The notes under the pieces are model-generated. The model had not been told where the DNA came from. It searched no databases and saw only the letters and a program-made list of their open reading frames with translations. Shown piece by piece: positions 7,443 through 15,188 of a stretch of 64,000 nucleotides of DNA (within the stretch, counting starts at the first letter, position 1; every line of letters begins with the position of its first letter). The translations under genes were made by a program, and so were the position numbers. The stretch comes from PZPK01 sp965230795 (lineage in GTDB: Bacteria; Pseudomonadota; Gammaproteobacteria; Pseudomonadales; Oleiphilaceae). The DNA lies in the NCBI GenBank assembly GCA_965230795.1, contig OZ246020.1, positions 1,550,001-1,614,000 of the forward strand. Direction: 5' to 3'.

Positions 7443-9041
7443 ATGATCACACCACGCGGTTTTTCGCTACTGATTCATGCTACCAGCCTGGCTTGGTTGA
7501 TATGCGTCTCAGGCTTGGTCTTTTCCATATCCGGGTGCTCGTCGGGCAGCAGCAATAGCAGCGACAGCGACACACTTGTCGAATCCGACGACTCCGGTAT
7601 GGAGACCGATCCAGATGAGGAGCCCAGTGCTTTGGATCTGGCGCTTCAGGAGATCATTGATGATTTTGGCCTGGCGACGCCGGTCGCGACCGATCATCTG
7701 CCCAGTATTGAAGAGGCGCTTCCGCAACTGGGTATGAAGCTGTTCTATAGCAAGAGTCTGGGGGGCGATTTTGATGCGGCTTGTGTCAGCTGCCATCACC
7801 CGGCATTGGGTGGCGCTGATGGCCTGTCGTTGCCTGTCGGTGTGGATGCATTGAATCCTGATCTGTTGGGCCCCGGGCGTGTGAATGAAGAGGGCATCCC
7901 GCTGGTACCACGCAATTCACCCACGGTCTTCAACGCCGGTTTGTGGGACACCGGCCTGTTCTGGGACTCAAGGGTTGAGAGTATTGGCAAGGAGCCCGCT
8001 ACGAACGGAGCCGTGTCGGGCATTCGCACCCCGGACAGCGAGTTTCTTGTCGCAGATCCTGATGCCGGTGCCAATCTGGCAGCCGCGCAGGCCCGTTTTC
8101 CGGTCACTTCAGAAACTGAGATGCAGACAGATCGTTTCGAGATCGGTTCGGATAATGACACGGTGCGCGCGCATCTGGCCGCACGGATTGGTGATTACGG
8201 TGTCGGAGAAGGCGAGTTGGATGAGAACAATTGGCTGGAGGCGTTTCAGGAGGCCTTTGGTGTCTCGGCGGATGCAGAATCCCTGGTGACCTTTGATGCC
8301 ATTGCGCAGGCTATCGGTGAATATGAGCGCTCCATGGTGTTTATTGACAGCCCATGGCGGCAGTATCTGGAGGGGGATCTGGATGCGCTCAGCGAGGATG
8401 CCAAAGCAGGAGCCCTGCTGTTTTTTACTCCGGTGGCCCAGGGTGGAGCAGGTTGCGGAGCCTGCCATAACGGGCCGCTGTTCAGCGATGGACAGCACCA
8501 TACACTTGCCTTTCCCCAGGCCGGACCCGGGGCAGGGGATGCCGACAACGATGATTTTGCCCGCGAGCGTGAAACCGGGAACTCGGATGACCGCTATCGT
8601 TTCCGTACTCCTTCGTTGCTGAATATCGCCCAGACAGCTCCCTATGGGCATGCGGGGGTATATGAATCGCTGACTGAGGTGGTGCGACACTATGTGAATC
8701 CGGGACGGGCCGTCAATGACTTTTTTAACTCCGGAGGTTTGTGTGGCAATGCCCAATTTGCCGATGTCGATGATTGCGAGTCACTGTACCCGGACAATGA
8801 AGCCAACTCGGCTAAAGCGCTTGCCAAACTCCAGCAGGAAATCGATGCCGGTACCACGCGCTTCCAGCCGCCGCGATTGAACAATACTGAAGTCGAGCAA
8901 GTAGTCGCCTTTCTTGAAGCCCTGAGCGACCCCTGCGTGCCTGACAGGGATTGCCTCGCGCCCTGGATACCCGACACTGCCGACACCGGCCCCGATGGTC
9001 AACAGCTGAATGCTGTGAATTCGGTTGGGGATTTTTTGTAG
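7443..9041 (+). CDS. Di-heme cytochrome c peroxidase-family lipoprotein (MauG/CcpA superfamily)
   Basis: A 532-residue exported protein with a lipobox-like end of the signal peptide (SISGC, about residues 28-32), so it is probably a lipoprotein facing the periplasm. A Ser/Asp-rich linker follows. Two heme-c attachment sites are visible, CVSCH (about residue 116) and CGACH (about residue 341), as expected for bacterial diheme peroxidases, which reduce peroxide or oxidise a partner protein. A good ribosome site (GGGGAG) precedes the ATG. It stands 500 bases upstream of a copper-RiPP cluster on the same strand. MbnH, which is found in some methanobactin loci, belongs to this superfamily, but no MbnP partner is seen here. 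Confidence 0.88.
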   Translation: MITPRGFSLLIHATSLAWLICVSGLVFSISGCSSGSSNSSDSDTLVESDDSGMETDPDEEPSALDLALQEIIDDFGLATPVATDHLPSIEEALPQLGMKLFYSKSLGGDFDAACVSCHHPALGGADGLSLPVGVDALNPDLLGPGRVNEEGIPLVPRNSPTVFNAGLWDTGLFWDSRVESIGKEPATNGAVSGIRTPDSEFLVADPDAGANLAAAQARFPVTSETEMQTDRFEIGSDNDTVRAHLAARIGDYGVGEGELDENNWLEAFQEAFGVSADAESLVTFDAIAQAIGEYERSMVFIDSPWRQYLEGDLDALSEDAKAGALLFFTPVAQGGAGCGACHNGPLFSDGQHHTLAFPQAGPGAGDADNDDFARERETGNSDDRYRFRTPSLLNIAQTAPYGHAGVYESLTEVVRHYVNPGRAVNDFFNSGGLCGNAQFADVDDCESLYPDNEANSAKALAKLQQEIDAGTTRFQPPRLNNTEVEQVVAFLEALSDPCVPDRDCLAPWIPDTADTGPDGQQLNAVNSVGDFL

Positions 9042-9326
9042 CGCAAGACCAGGGATGGTCTTTTTTTATGAATACTGGCACAGCGCCGAATCCGGTGCTT
9101 CCTGCAATGACGTTGTCTCAGCTAGTTTATTGACCGGTTGTGACGACGTATCGCGGGGCTCTCTCATACTTGCCCTCAGTACTCTTCCTCGTTTTGTCTT
9201 ACATGCAAGCTGGCCTTCTTCCCCGAACTGATCCGTTGTCGATTGCACACCGCTTGGGTCCATTGACTCAGTCTGCATTGTGTATTTTTCCTTCCTGCTT
9301 TCACTGCTGCCTGCTCCGTTTGAAAT

Positions 9327-9343
9327 AGTAATGAATCGTTACT
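9327..9343. promoter_or_regulatory. Putative upstream activator site 1 (imperfect 17-bp palindrome)
   Basis: The sequence AGTAATGAATCGTTACT is a near-perfect palindrome: the outer five bases of each arm match exactly and only one inner pair plus the centre do not. It lies about 96 bases upstream of the sigma-54-type -24 element, at a position typical for an NtrC-family enhancer. Read on the other strand it resembles site 2 (13 of 17 positions). Confidence 0.5.
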
Positions 9344-9360
9344 GATCTATGAAATGCAGA

Positions 9361-9377
9361 TGTAACGAAACATTGCT
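9361..9377. promoter_or_regulatory. Putative upstream activator site 2
   Basis: TGTAACGAAACATTGCT matches the reverse complement of site 1 at 13 of 17 positions, sharing the blocks GTAACGA and CATT. The centre-to-centre distance between the sites is 34 bp, about three helical turns. Paired sites of this kind are expected for dimers of an NtrC-type activator, and such an activator is encoded downstream at 13749-15110. The assignment is by pattern only. Confidence 0.45.
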
Positions 9378-9428
9378 TTTGTCTTTTGTTGATTTCATAA
9401 AAACTATAAATATCAATTAGTTAAAAAG

Positions 9429-9445
9429 TTGGCACGCCCCTCGCT
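9429..9445 (+). promoter_or_regulatory. Sigma-54 (RpoN) type -24/-12 promoter of the copper-RiPP operon
   Basis: TTGGCACGCCCCTCGCT has the GG (9431-9432) and GC (9443-9444) separated by exactly ten bases and a full TGGCAC -24 box. The -12 box is TCGCT instead of the consensus TTGCA/T. The expected start of transcription is near 9456, giving a leader of about 85 bases before the ATG at 9541. Palindromic sites lie upstream, and a sigma-54 activator gene follows in the same direction. Confidence 0.65.
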
Positions 9446-9540
9446 ATGTCTTAGGTGTATTTAGCAAATCGCTGTCGAAATCGTCCGATTCCGGGCAGCG
9501 GAACATTCAAACCTTTTGGTTAACTATAGAGAGAACGAGT

Positions 9541-9960
9541 ATGAAAAATGCAACTCTTAAAAACACTTTGACTGCCGCTATCGGTTCATTCGTTGTTACG
9601 GGTCTGGCAACTTCCGCCGCTGTTCAGGCCGACTCAAACCCATTTGCCGCGACAGAGCTTAGCAGCGGCTACATGCTGCTGGCCGAGGGCTCCTGTGGAG
9701 AGGGTAAATGTGGTGCCAATGCCACCCTGACCGAGAAAAAATCTGAAGGCGCCTGTGGCGAAGGCAAGTGTGGTGGCGATAGCCACTCCAACAAAACCGC
9801 GGAAGGTGCCTGTGGTGAGGGCAAATGTGGCGGTGATGAAAAGGCAGCCAGCAAAACCTCTGAAGGCGCGTGTGGTGAAGGAAAATGTGGCGGCGATGCG
9901 AAACCCGCAGGCAAAACCTCTGAAGGTGCCTGTGGCGAAGGCAAGTGTGGCCACGCCTAA
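9541..9960 (+). CDS. hvfA: Copper-binding RiPP precursor with five EGKCG repeats (HvfA/bufferin-like)
   Basis: A 139-residue exported precursor. A signal peptide (about residues 1-30, ending AVQA) is followed by a short conserved-looking segment (NPFAATELSSGYMLLA). Five near-identical repeats of 19-20 residues follow, each containing ACGEGKCG or SCGEGKCG, with cysteine pairs at 52/57, 72/77, 91/96, 111/116 and 131/136. In Haemophilus HvfA, cysteines in EGKCG motifs are converted to copper-binding oxazolone/thioamide groups by an MNIO enzyme with a DUF2063 partner. Both partner genes follow here, so the same chemistry is inferred. A sigma-54-type promoter lies upstream and a strong hairpin downstream. 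Confidence 0.88.
   Translation: MKNATLKNTLTAAIGSFVVTGLATSAAVQADSNPFAATELSSGYMLLAEGSCGEGKCGANATLTEKKSEGACGEGKCGGDSHSNKTAEGACGEGKCGGDEKAASKTSEGACGEGKCGGDAKPAGKTSEGACGEGKCGHA
9691..9954 (+). repeat. Five tandem in-frame coding repeats (57-60 bp) encoding [S/A]CGEGKCG units
   Basis: The DNA encodes the octapeptide [S/A]CGEGKCG five times, spaced 57-60 bases apart, with synonymous differences between copies (for example ggtaaatgt, ggcaagtgt, ggcaaatgt, ggaaaatgt). The linkers (for example GGDAKPAGKTSEG) are more variable than the core. The pattern suggests unit duplication with selection on the cysteine core, and copy number could vary between strains. Confidence 0.8.
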
Positions 9961-9976
9961 TCCTCCTTCAACGAAT

Positions 9977-10000
9977 CATGTGGCGGGTTGCCGCCACATG
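9977..10000 (+). terminator. Strong stem-loop between the precursor and its modification genes
   Basis: A perfect 10-bp stem CATGTGGCGG / CCGCCACATG with a GTTG loop lies 17 bases after the precursor stop. There is no U-run after it, so it is not a standard intrinsic terminator. It could partially attenuate transcription or protect the 3' end of the precursor message, giving more precursor than enzyme. That is inference. Confidence 0.6.
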
Positions 10001-10064
10001 CGACCCACACATTCGAGGACGCTGCAAGAGTGTCCTGCCATCAGGTTTTTAACCGGAGAATACA

Positions 10065-10970
10065 ATGACTCAATCACGTGATCAGGCGCATGAATTTACA
10101 CCGTCAATCAAAGGTGCGGGCCTGGGTTTACGTCGTTCCTTATTGAATCAGCTTTCGAGTGAAGATGTCGCCTCCAGTTCATCAGATGTGTTGGACTTTT
10201 TTGAAGTGGCGCCGGAAAACTGGATCGGTGTCGGCGGACGTTTGGGTCGCCAGCTAAAGGAAATTAGCGAGAAAAAGACAGTGATTGCCCATGGATTGTC
10301 CTTGTCTGTTGGTGGCATGTCACCCTTGAATATCGAGTTGGTCAAGGACATTAAGCACTTTCTCAATGAACACAATATGCCAGTTTACAGCGAGCATCTG
10401 AGCTACTCGGCGGATGACGGCAACTTGTACGATCTGCTGCCACTGCCATTCACCGGGGAAGCGGTGAAGCACGTATCGGCACGAATCCGACAGGTTCAGG
10501 ACATGCTTGAACGCCGCATCGCCATCGAAAACATTTCTTACTATCTGGATTTGTCCAAAACGGTTGCTGGCCACACCATGACCGAAGTGGAGTTTATCAA
10601 TGCGGTCTTGCAGGAGGCTGACTGCGATCTCTTGCTCGACGTCAACAACGTCTATGTGAACAGCCAGAACCATGGCTATGATCCCTTGCAGTTCCTGGCG
10701 CAGCTCAATGCCAAACATGTCTCCTACATTCATGTGGCCGGGCACTATCAGGAAGACGATGGTTTTATCATCGATACCCATGGTGCCGAGGTGATTGACC
10801 CGGTGTGGTCACTGCTGGCGACCGCCTATGAACACTTTGGTGTACTGCCGACCTTGCTGGAACGCGATTTCAATTTGCCGGCCCTGGCCGATCTGAAAAG
10901 CGAACTGGCGATCATCAAAGATCTTCAGGCAGCAGCCTCCGTGCATCAGCAGAAGGGGGTTGCCGCATGA
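10065..10970 (+). CDS. hvfB: DUF692/MNIO multinuclear iron oxidase (HvfB/BufB-like)
   Basis: A 301-residue TIM-barrel enzyme of the DUF692 family. Characterised members use two or three irons and oxygen to modify cysteines in peptide precursors. Family metal-ligand regions are visible in order: IAHGLSLS, YSEHLSY, AIENISYY, LLDVNNVYVN, YIHVAGHY, IIDTHG and LLERD. It has a ribosome site (GGAG) before the ATG, and its stop overlaps the start of the DUF2063 gene by 4 bases, showing tight coupling. Its substrate is most likely the EGKCG precursor just upstream. Confidence 0.92.
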   Translation: MTQSRDQAHEFTPSIKGAGLGLRRSLLNQLSSEDVASSSSDVLDFFEVAPENWIGVGGRLGRQLKEISEKKTVIAHGLSLSVGGMSPLNIELVKDIKHFLNEHNMPVYSEHLSYSADDGNLYDLLPLPFTGEAVKHVSARIRQVQDMLERRIAIENISYYLDLSKTVAGHTMTEVEFINAVLQEADCDLLLDVNNVYVNSQNHGYDPLQFLAQLNAKHVSYIHVAGHYQEDDGFIIDTHGAEVIDPVWSLLATAYEHFGVLPTLLERDFNLPALADLKSELAIIKDLQAAASVHQQKGVAA

Positions 10971-11728
10971 GCGCCTTGAGTTTAAACCAGTACCAGGAAG
11001 ATCTGGCACTGTACCTGCGAGACCCTGAAAACAAGGCAATGCCACAACATTTGGATGAGCGACGCGCAGGTGTGTATCGCGATCTCGTGTTTAACAACAT
11101 CGAAAGTCAGCTTGCGTCAGCATTTCCGGTGATTCACAGTCTCTACGACAGCGAATCATGGCAAGTTCTGGTTCGTGAATTTTTGCGAGACTTCCGGGCG
11201 CAAACCCCGTATTTCACCCAGCTATCGAAGGAGTTTGTGAGCTTTCTGGCAACCCGGACTGAAGAGGAAACGAATACTGAAAAACAGCCGGCCTTCCTGC
11301 TGGAACTCGCGCACTACGAGCGTGTGGAAATCGATCTTTTCATGCGCAATGAATCCTATGAACGCAAGGAGCTGGATGATCATGCCTTAGTGAATGAAGC
11401 GCTGGGACTGGTGTCTACCGTCCAGCTTCTGGCCTATGCCTACCCGGTGCACCGCATTGCTCCTGACTATCAACCGCAACAAGCGCCGGAGTCGCCGACC
11501 ATGTTGTTGTTATTTCAGGATGAAGAGGGCGAGGTGCGCTTTTTTGAGTTGCAGACTTTGGCCTACGAGCTGGTTTCTGCATTGGCGGAGGGTAAGCCGG
11601 CGACAGGCTTTGCACTTCTTCGGGCTTTGGCAGAACGCTTTCAGCTTCCCTTTACGCCGGCATTTCAGCAGCAGGGCCTGCAATTGCTGGCTCAACTTAA
11701 CCGTTTGAAAGTATTGCGAATTCAGTAA
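10967..11728 (+). CDS. hvfC: DUF2063-domain partner protein (HvfC/BufC-like)
   Basis: A 253-residue protein starting with the DUF2063 pattern: an N-terminal helix with YLRDPE, then RRAGVYRDLVFNNIESQLASAFPV, in which the NN-containing segment is typical of the family. In MNIO systems this protein binds the precursor and presents it to the oxidase. The ATG overlaps the stop of the oxidase gene (ATGA), so the two proteins are made in a fixed ratio. The C-terminal half is helical and is likely the peptide-binding part. Confidence 0.88.
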   Translation: MSALSLNQYQEDLALYLRDPENKAMPQHLDERRAGVYRDLVFNNIESQLASAFPVIHSLYDSESWQVLVREFLRDFRAQTPYFTQLSKEFVSFLATRTEEETNTEKQPAFLLELAHYERVEIDLFMRNESYERKELDDHALVNEALGLVSTVQLLAYAYPVHRIAPDYQPQQAPESPTMLLLFQDEEGEVRFFELQTLAYELVSALAEGKPATGFALLRALAERFQLPFTPAFQQQGLQLLAQLNRLKVLRIQ

Positions 11729-11763
11729 CAGGATTCGTCCCACTTATTCTCAGGACTATAATC

Positions 11764-12366
11764 ATGATCACAGCAATTAATCGACTACAGGATCTTTTTG
11801 ATCATTCCAAACGCCTGGATTTTCTGGCACCTCTGCTATTGCGCATTTATCTGGTTCCTGTTTTCTGGATGGCAGGCATTCAGAAGCTCAGCCATTTTGA
11901 CAACACCGTAGCCTGGTTCGGGAATGAGGATTGGGGGCTGGGCTTACCCTTTCCGTGGCTGATGGCCGCGCTGGCTGTGGCCGCTGAGCTTGGCGGTGCC
12001 GTGTTGCTGGCCATCGGTCTGGCGACGCGCTGGGTATCGATTCCCATGATGTTCACCATGTTTGTCGCGGCGGTGTCAGTGCATTGGCAGAACGGCTGGC
12101 TGGCAATCTCTACCGGCTCCGGCGTCTTCGCAACAGAACGGACGGTGGGTGCCATTGAGCGCCTGGAACGTGCCAGAACGATCCTGCAACAGCATGGCAA
12201 TTATGAATGGCTAACGGAGCACGGATCCATTGCAATTTTGAATAACGGTATCGAGTTTGCCGCCACCTATTTCATCATGTTGCTGGCGCTCCTGTTTATT
12301 GGTGCGGGACGTTATGTGAGTGCGGATTACTGGATCGCAAAGCGCTTTCGTCGCGCCGTCAACTAG
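11764..12366 (+). CDS. DoxX-family membrane protein of the copper-RiPP operon
   Basis: A 200-residue inner-membrane protein with about four transmembrane helices. The DoxX signature is visible in LLLRIYLVPVFWMAGIQKL and in PWLMAALAVAAELGGAVLLAIGL. DoxX proteins frequently accompany DUF692/DUF2063 pairs, where they are proposed to act in redox balance or export, but a defined reaction is not established. A loop of about 60 residues sits between the third and fourth helices (about residues 115-160), longer than in minimal DoxX proteins. It starts 36 bases after the DUF2063 gene. Confidence 0.85.
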   Translation: MITAINRLQDLFDHSKRLDFLAPLLLRIYLVPVFWMAGIQKLSHFDNTVAWFGNEDWGLGLPFPWLMAALAVAAELGGAVLLAIGLATRWVSIPMMFTMFVAAVSVHWQNGWLAISTGSGVFATERTVGAIERLERARTILQQHGNYEWLTEHGSIAILNNGIEFAATYFIMLLALLFIGAGRYVSADYWIAKRFRRAVN

Positions 12367-12467
12367 AACATATCAGAGCTAAGGACGTGCCAGCGATGTC
12401 AACTCGTGTTTTCTGCTTGAGGCAGTATACTCTTGATGGCGAACTGATAAACGAACATAAGGCTGAT

Positions 12468-13748
12468 ATGACAGCAGACACTTCTCAAACGGGCGAAGTC
12501 CTTTCCAATCTGGATCAGGAAAAAGCCATTGCCTCGCTGGCTGCACTGAGTTATCGGACAGGCGAGCTGGATGACTATTTAAAGCAGATATGTCAGGCCG
12601 TGTTGGATGTGCTGGGCGATGGGGCCGCGGCGGTCACCCTGTATCGCAATGGCAAGAAGAATGTCATTGCCCGGGTGCCGCACAGTCCAAAAGTCGGAAT
12701 GCCTCTGGATGTGCATGGCCATCTGTCTACCTTCGTGGTGGAGAGCGGTAAACCGCTGCGGGTGTCCGATGCGATCGCACACCCGGAATATGGCAATCCA
12801 CCTGAAGGCTTTTGTTCCTATCTGGGCATTCCATTAAAACTGCCAGACGGCAAAGTGGTAGGCACGCTCTGTTACTTCGATAAATCAAAGCGTGATTATG
12901 GTACGAAAGATGAGCAGATCGCCAGCCTGTTTGCCGAGCGAATCGCCGTCGCCCTGGATAATTACGAGCTGTATTTGCAGTTGAAACATCACTCGGAAAA
13001 TCTGGAAGCGCTTGTTGAAGAGCGCACCCGGGCCTTGATGGCAACGCAGCGGGAACTCATGCAGAAAGAGAAGCTGGCAGCGATCGGTGAATTTGCCAGT
13101 CATCTGACCCATGAGATTCGTAATCCGCTGGCGACCATCAAATTGGCTCTTGAGTATTTTGAGCGTTTGGAGGATGCGCGCTCGGCAAAGCGCGCCAGTT
13201 TGGCATGTTCGGAAATTTCACGTCTGGAGCGCATGTTAAGTCAGGTACTCAGCTATGCGCGGCCAACCGAATTACATAGCACGGTCATCAATCTGAGCGA
13301 GTTCCTGGATGAGTTTATCGCCACCAACGATGCCATGCTGGCGGAAAAGGATCTGCGCTTTGTCGTTGAAAAAGATGCCAGCCCTCAGGTCAAAGTGGAT
13401 GTTGATAAGTTTGCGCAAGTCTTGTTGAATCTGGCATGCAATGCGGTTGAAGCGGCGGGAGCGAAACAGTCGATTACCTGGCGTCTGGCCGGCACCAAAA
13501 CGCATGCAGTGCTGAGTATTCATAACGGTGGCGACACCATACCCGAAGACAAGCTCGCTACGATTACCGACGCCTTTGTCAGTTCCAAAACCAAAGGCAC
13601 CGGGCTGGGTCTGGCGATTGTGAAAAACCTGGTGGAAACACATCAGGGAGAGCTGGAAATCTGTTCCTCAGAAGCGTCCGGAACACTCGTTACCTTGCGG
13701 CTGCCCCGTTGGACCGGAGATCTCAGCCATGAAGAGGGAGCGCGCTGA
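12468..13748 (+). CDS. Soluble GAF-domain sensor histidine kinase (NtrB-class)
   Basis: The ATG at 12468 has an AAGG ribosome site at good spacing. Earlier in-frame starts exist at 12396 (ATG) and 12387 (GTG), so the N-terminus is uncertain by 24-27 residues. Domains: GAF (about residues 10-165, with GFCSYLGIPL), a coiled coil (LEALVEERTRALMATQREL), HisKA with the H-box HLTHEIRNPLA, and HATPase_c with NLACNAVEAAG and GTGLGLAIVKNL. No transmembrane helix is present, so it senses a cytosolic signal. It is separated by one base from the sigma-54 activator gene and lies 30-100 bases after the DoxX gene, so it is probably part of the same operon. Confidence 0.85.
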   Translation: MTADTSQTGEVLSNLDQEKAIASLAALSYRTGELDDYLKQICQAVLDVLGDGAAAVTLYRNGKKNVIARVPHSPKVGMPLDVHGHLSTFVVESGKPLRVSDAIAHPEYGNPPEGFCSYLGIPLKLPDGKVVGTLCYFDKSKRDYGTKDEQIASLFAERIAVALDNYELYLQLKHHSENLEALVEERTRALMATQRELMQKEKLAAIGEFASHLTHEIRNPLATIKLALEYFERLEDARSAKRASLACSEISRLERMLSQVLSYARPTELHSTVINLSEFLDEFIATNDAMLAEKDLRFVVEKDASPQVKVDVDKFAQVLLNLACNAVEAAGAKQSITWRLAGTKTHAVLSIHNGGDTIPEDKLATITDAFVSSKTKGTGLGLAIVKNLVETHQGELEICSSEASGTLVTLRLPRWTGDLSHEEGAR

Positions 13749-15110
13749 ATGAATGCTCGCATCTTGCTGGTTGAAGATGAACAGGCGCTCGCCCAGATGC
13801 TATCGATGCATTTTGAGGATGAAGGCCATGAGGTCTTTCATGCCAGCAATCTGGCTGAAGCTCGGGAGTTGGCGGAGCAGCAGCCAGACTTGATTTTGAT
13901 GGATCAGGGGCTGCCTGATGGCAAGGGCTATGACCTGTTGTGTGAATTACAGGAGCAGGGAAGCGGTGCCCTGATGATTATGATGACGGCGGAGCATGAT
14001 CTTGAATTGGCAATCGCCGCCATCAAGGCCGGCGCCTTTAACTTCATCCACAAGCCGATAAAAACTGATGAACTCAACCACACGGTTATTAAAGCTCTTG
14101 AGCATCAAAAGCTGTCCCGTCAGGTCGAGGTGCTGAGCGCAAAGGATGATCCTGTTATTAATGAACCACGCTTGCTGGGTAAAAGTCAGGCCATGCTTGA
14201 TATCAGCAAGGAAATCGCACTGGTGGCAGACAGTAACACCCGAGTATTGATAACAGGCGAAAGCGGGACCGGTAAGGAACTGATTGCCCACGCCATTCAT
14301 CACCATAGCCAACGGCCAGGGCCGTTTATGGCCATCAACTGTGCGGCCCTGGTGGATAATTTGCTGGAAAGCGAGCTGTTTGGTCACGAACGCGGCGCCT
14401 TTACCGGTGCGACCGACCGCAAGCCCGGCAAGTTTGAACTGGCTGAGAACGGAACCCTGTTTCTGGATGAGGTGGGCGAGATGGCGCTGCCTCTGCAGGC
14501 CAAGTTATTGCGCGTTTTGCAGGAAGGCAACTTTGAGCGGGTAGGAGGGAGTCAGCAGTTGTTCACCAATGCCAGGGTCATTGCCGCAACCAACCGAAAC
14601 CTGCCGCAGGAAATCGAAAAAGGGCATTTTCGGGAAGATTTGTATTATCGGCTGAATGCCATGGAGATAAAGCTGCCACCACTTCGCCAGCGCAGTGAAG
14701 ATATTCCCAGTCTGGTAGAGGGTTTGCTTGAACGCATCTGTCGGGCCGAAGGCAAAGGGCTGATGCAAATTACCCCTGCGGCGCTGAGCTTGCTTTTGCA
14801 ATACAGCTGGCCGGGAAATATCCGAGAGTTGCACAATGTGCTCACCCAGGCCGTCATCCGTGCGCGTAGTCATTTTATTGGTCCGGGTGAACTGACTATT
14901 AAAGGTGATGAGTCGTGCCCGGACGAGGCATTTGTCTCGGAAAACAATGACCCCCTAAGCTTGGCCGACATGGAGGCCCGGCATATTCAGCATGTGCTGA
15001 ATCACTGTCACGGCAACAAAGCGCAAACGGCCAAGCTACTGGATATTTCTCGACCGGCTCTGGATCGCAAAGTGGATAAGTATGGACTGGTGGTGGAAAA
15101 GGGCTTGTGA
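13749..15110 (+). CDS. NtrC-family sigma-54-dependent response regulator
   Basis: A 453-residue activator. The receiver domain has phosphoacceptor Asp52 (LILMDQGLPDG). The AAA+ domain has Walker A GESGTGKE at residues 170-177, the sigma-54 contact loop GAFTGA at 216-221 and Walker B-like LFLDEVGEM near 240. A Fis-type HTH closes the protein (GNKAQTAKLLDISRPALDRK). It is encoded directly after its histidine kinase. The only sigma-54-type promoter I found nearby is that of the copper-RiPP precursor, so control of that operon, and possibly of its own gene, is the natural inference. Confidence 0.92.
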   Translation: MNARILLVEDEQALAQMLSMHFEDEGHEVFHASNLAEARELAEQQPDLILMDQGLPDGKGYDLLCELQEQGSGALMIMMTAEHDLELAIAAIKAGAFNFIHKPIKTDELNHTVIKALEHQKLSRQVEVLSAKDDPVINEPRLLGKSQAMLDISKEIALVADSNTRVLITGESGTGKELIAHAIHHHSQRPGPFMAINCAALVDNLLESELFGHERGAFTGATDRKPGKFELAENGTLFLDEVGEMALPLQAKLLRVLQEGNFERVGGSQQLFTNARVIAATNRNLPQEIEKGHFREDLYYRLNAMEIKLPPLRQRSEDIPSLVEGLLERICRAEGKGLMQITPAALSLLLQYSWPGNIRELHNVLTQAVIRARSHFIGPGELTIKGDESCPDEAFVSENNDPLSLADMEARHIQHVLNHCHGNKAQTAKLLDISRPALDRKVDKYGLVVEKGL

Positions 15111-15188
15111 CGCCAGTTCCGATTCAAGCGCCCCGAGTCAAAGCTCCGACTAAAGGCCCCATGAACGTTCTGGCAGAACAGGACATAC

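Larger units (their letters stand above)
9042..9540 (+). promoter_or_regulatory. 499-bp intergenic control region upstream of the copper-RiPP precursor
   Basis: No convincing gene lies in this interval; the short frames here lack ribosome sites and family features. The distal half is ordinary sequence. The half nearest the precursor is AT-rich (about 9335-9430) and carries two related palindromic sites, a sigma-54-type promoter and a leader of about 85 bases ending in the ribosome site AGAGAACG before the ATG at 9541. Confidence 0.6.

Noticed and set aside
9140..9328. Short open frames in the region upstream of the copper-RiPP precursor
   Set aside because: No ribosome site, no family features, and they overlap the regulatory sequence; treated as non-coding.
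9634..9954. Long minus-strand frames across the EGKCG repeats
   Set aside because: Produced by the repeat composition of hvfA on the other strand; no start context.
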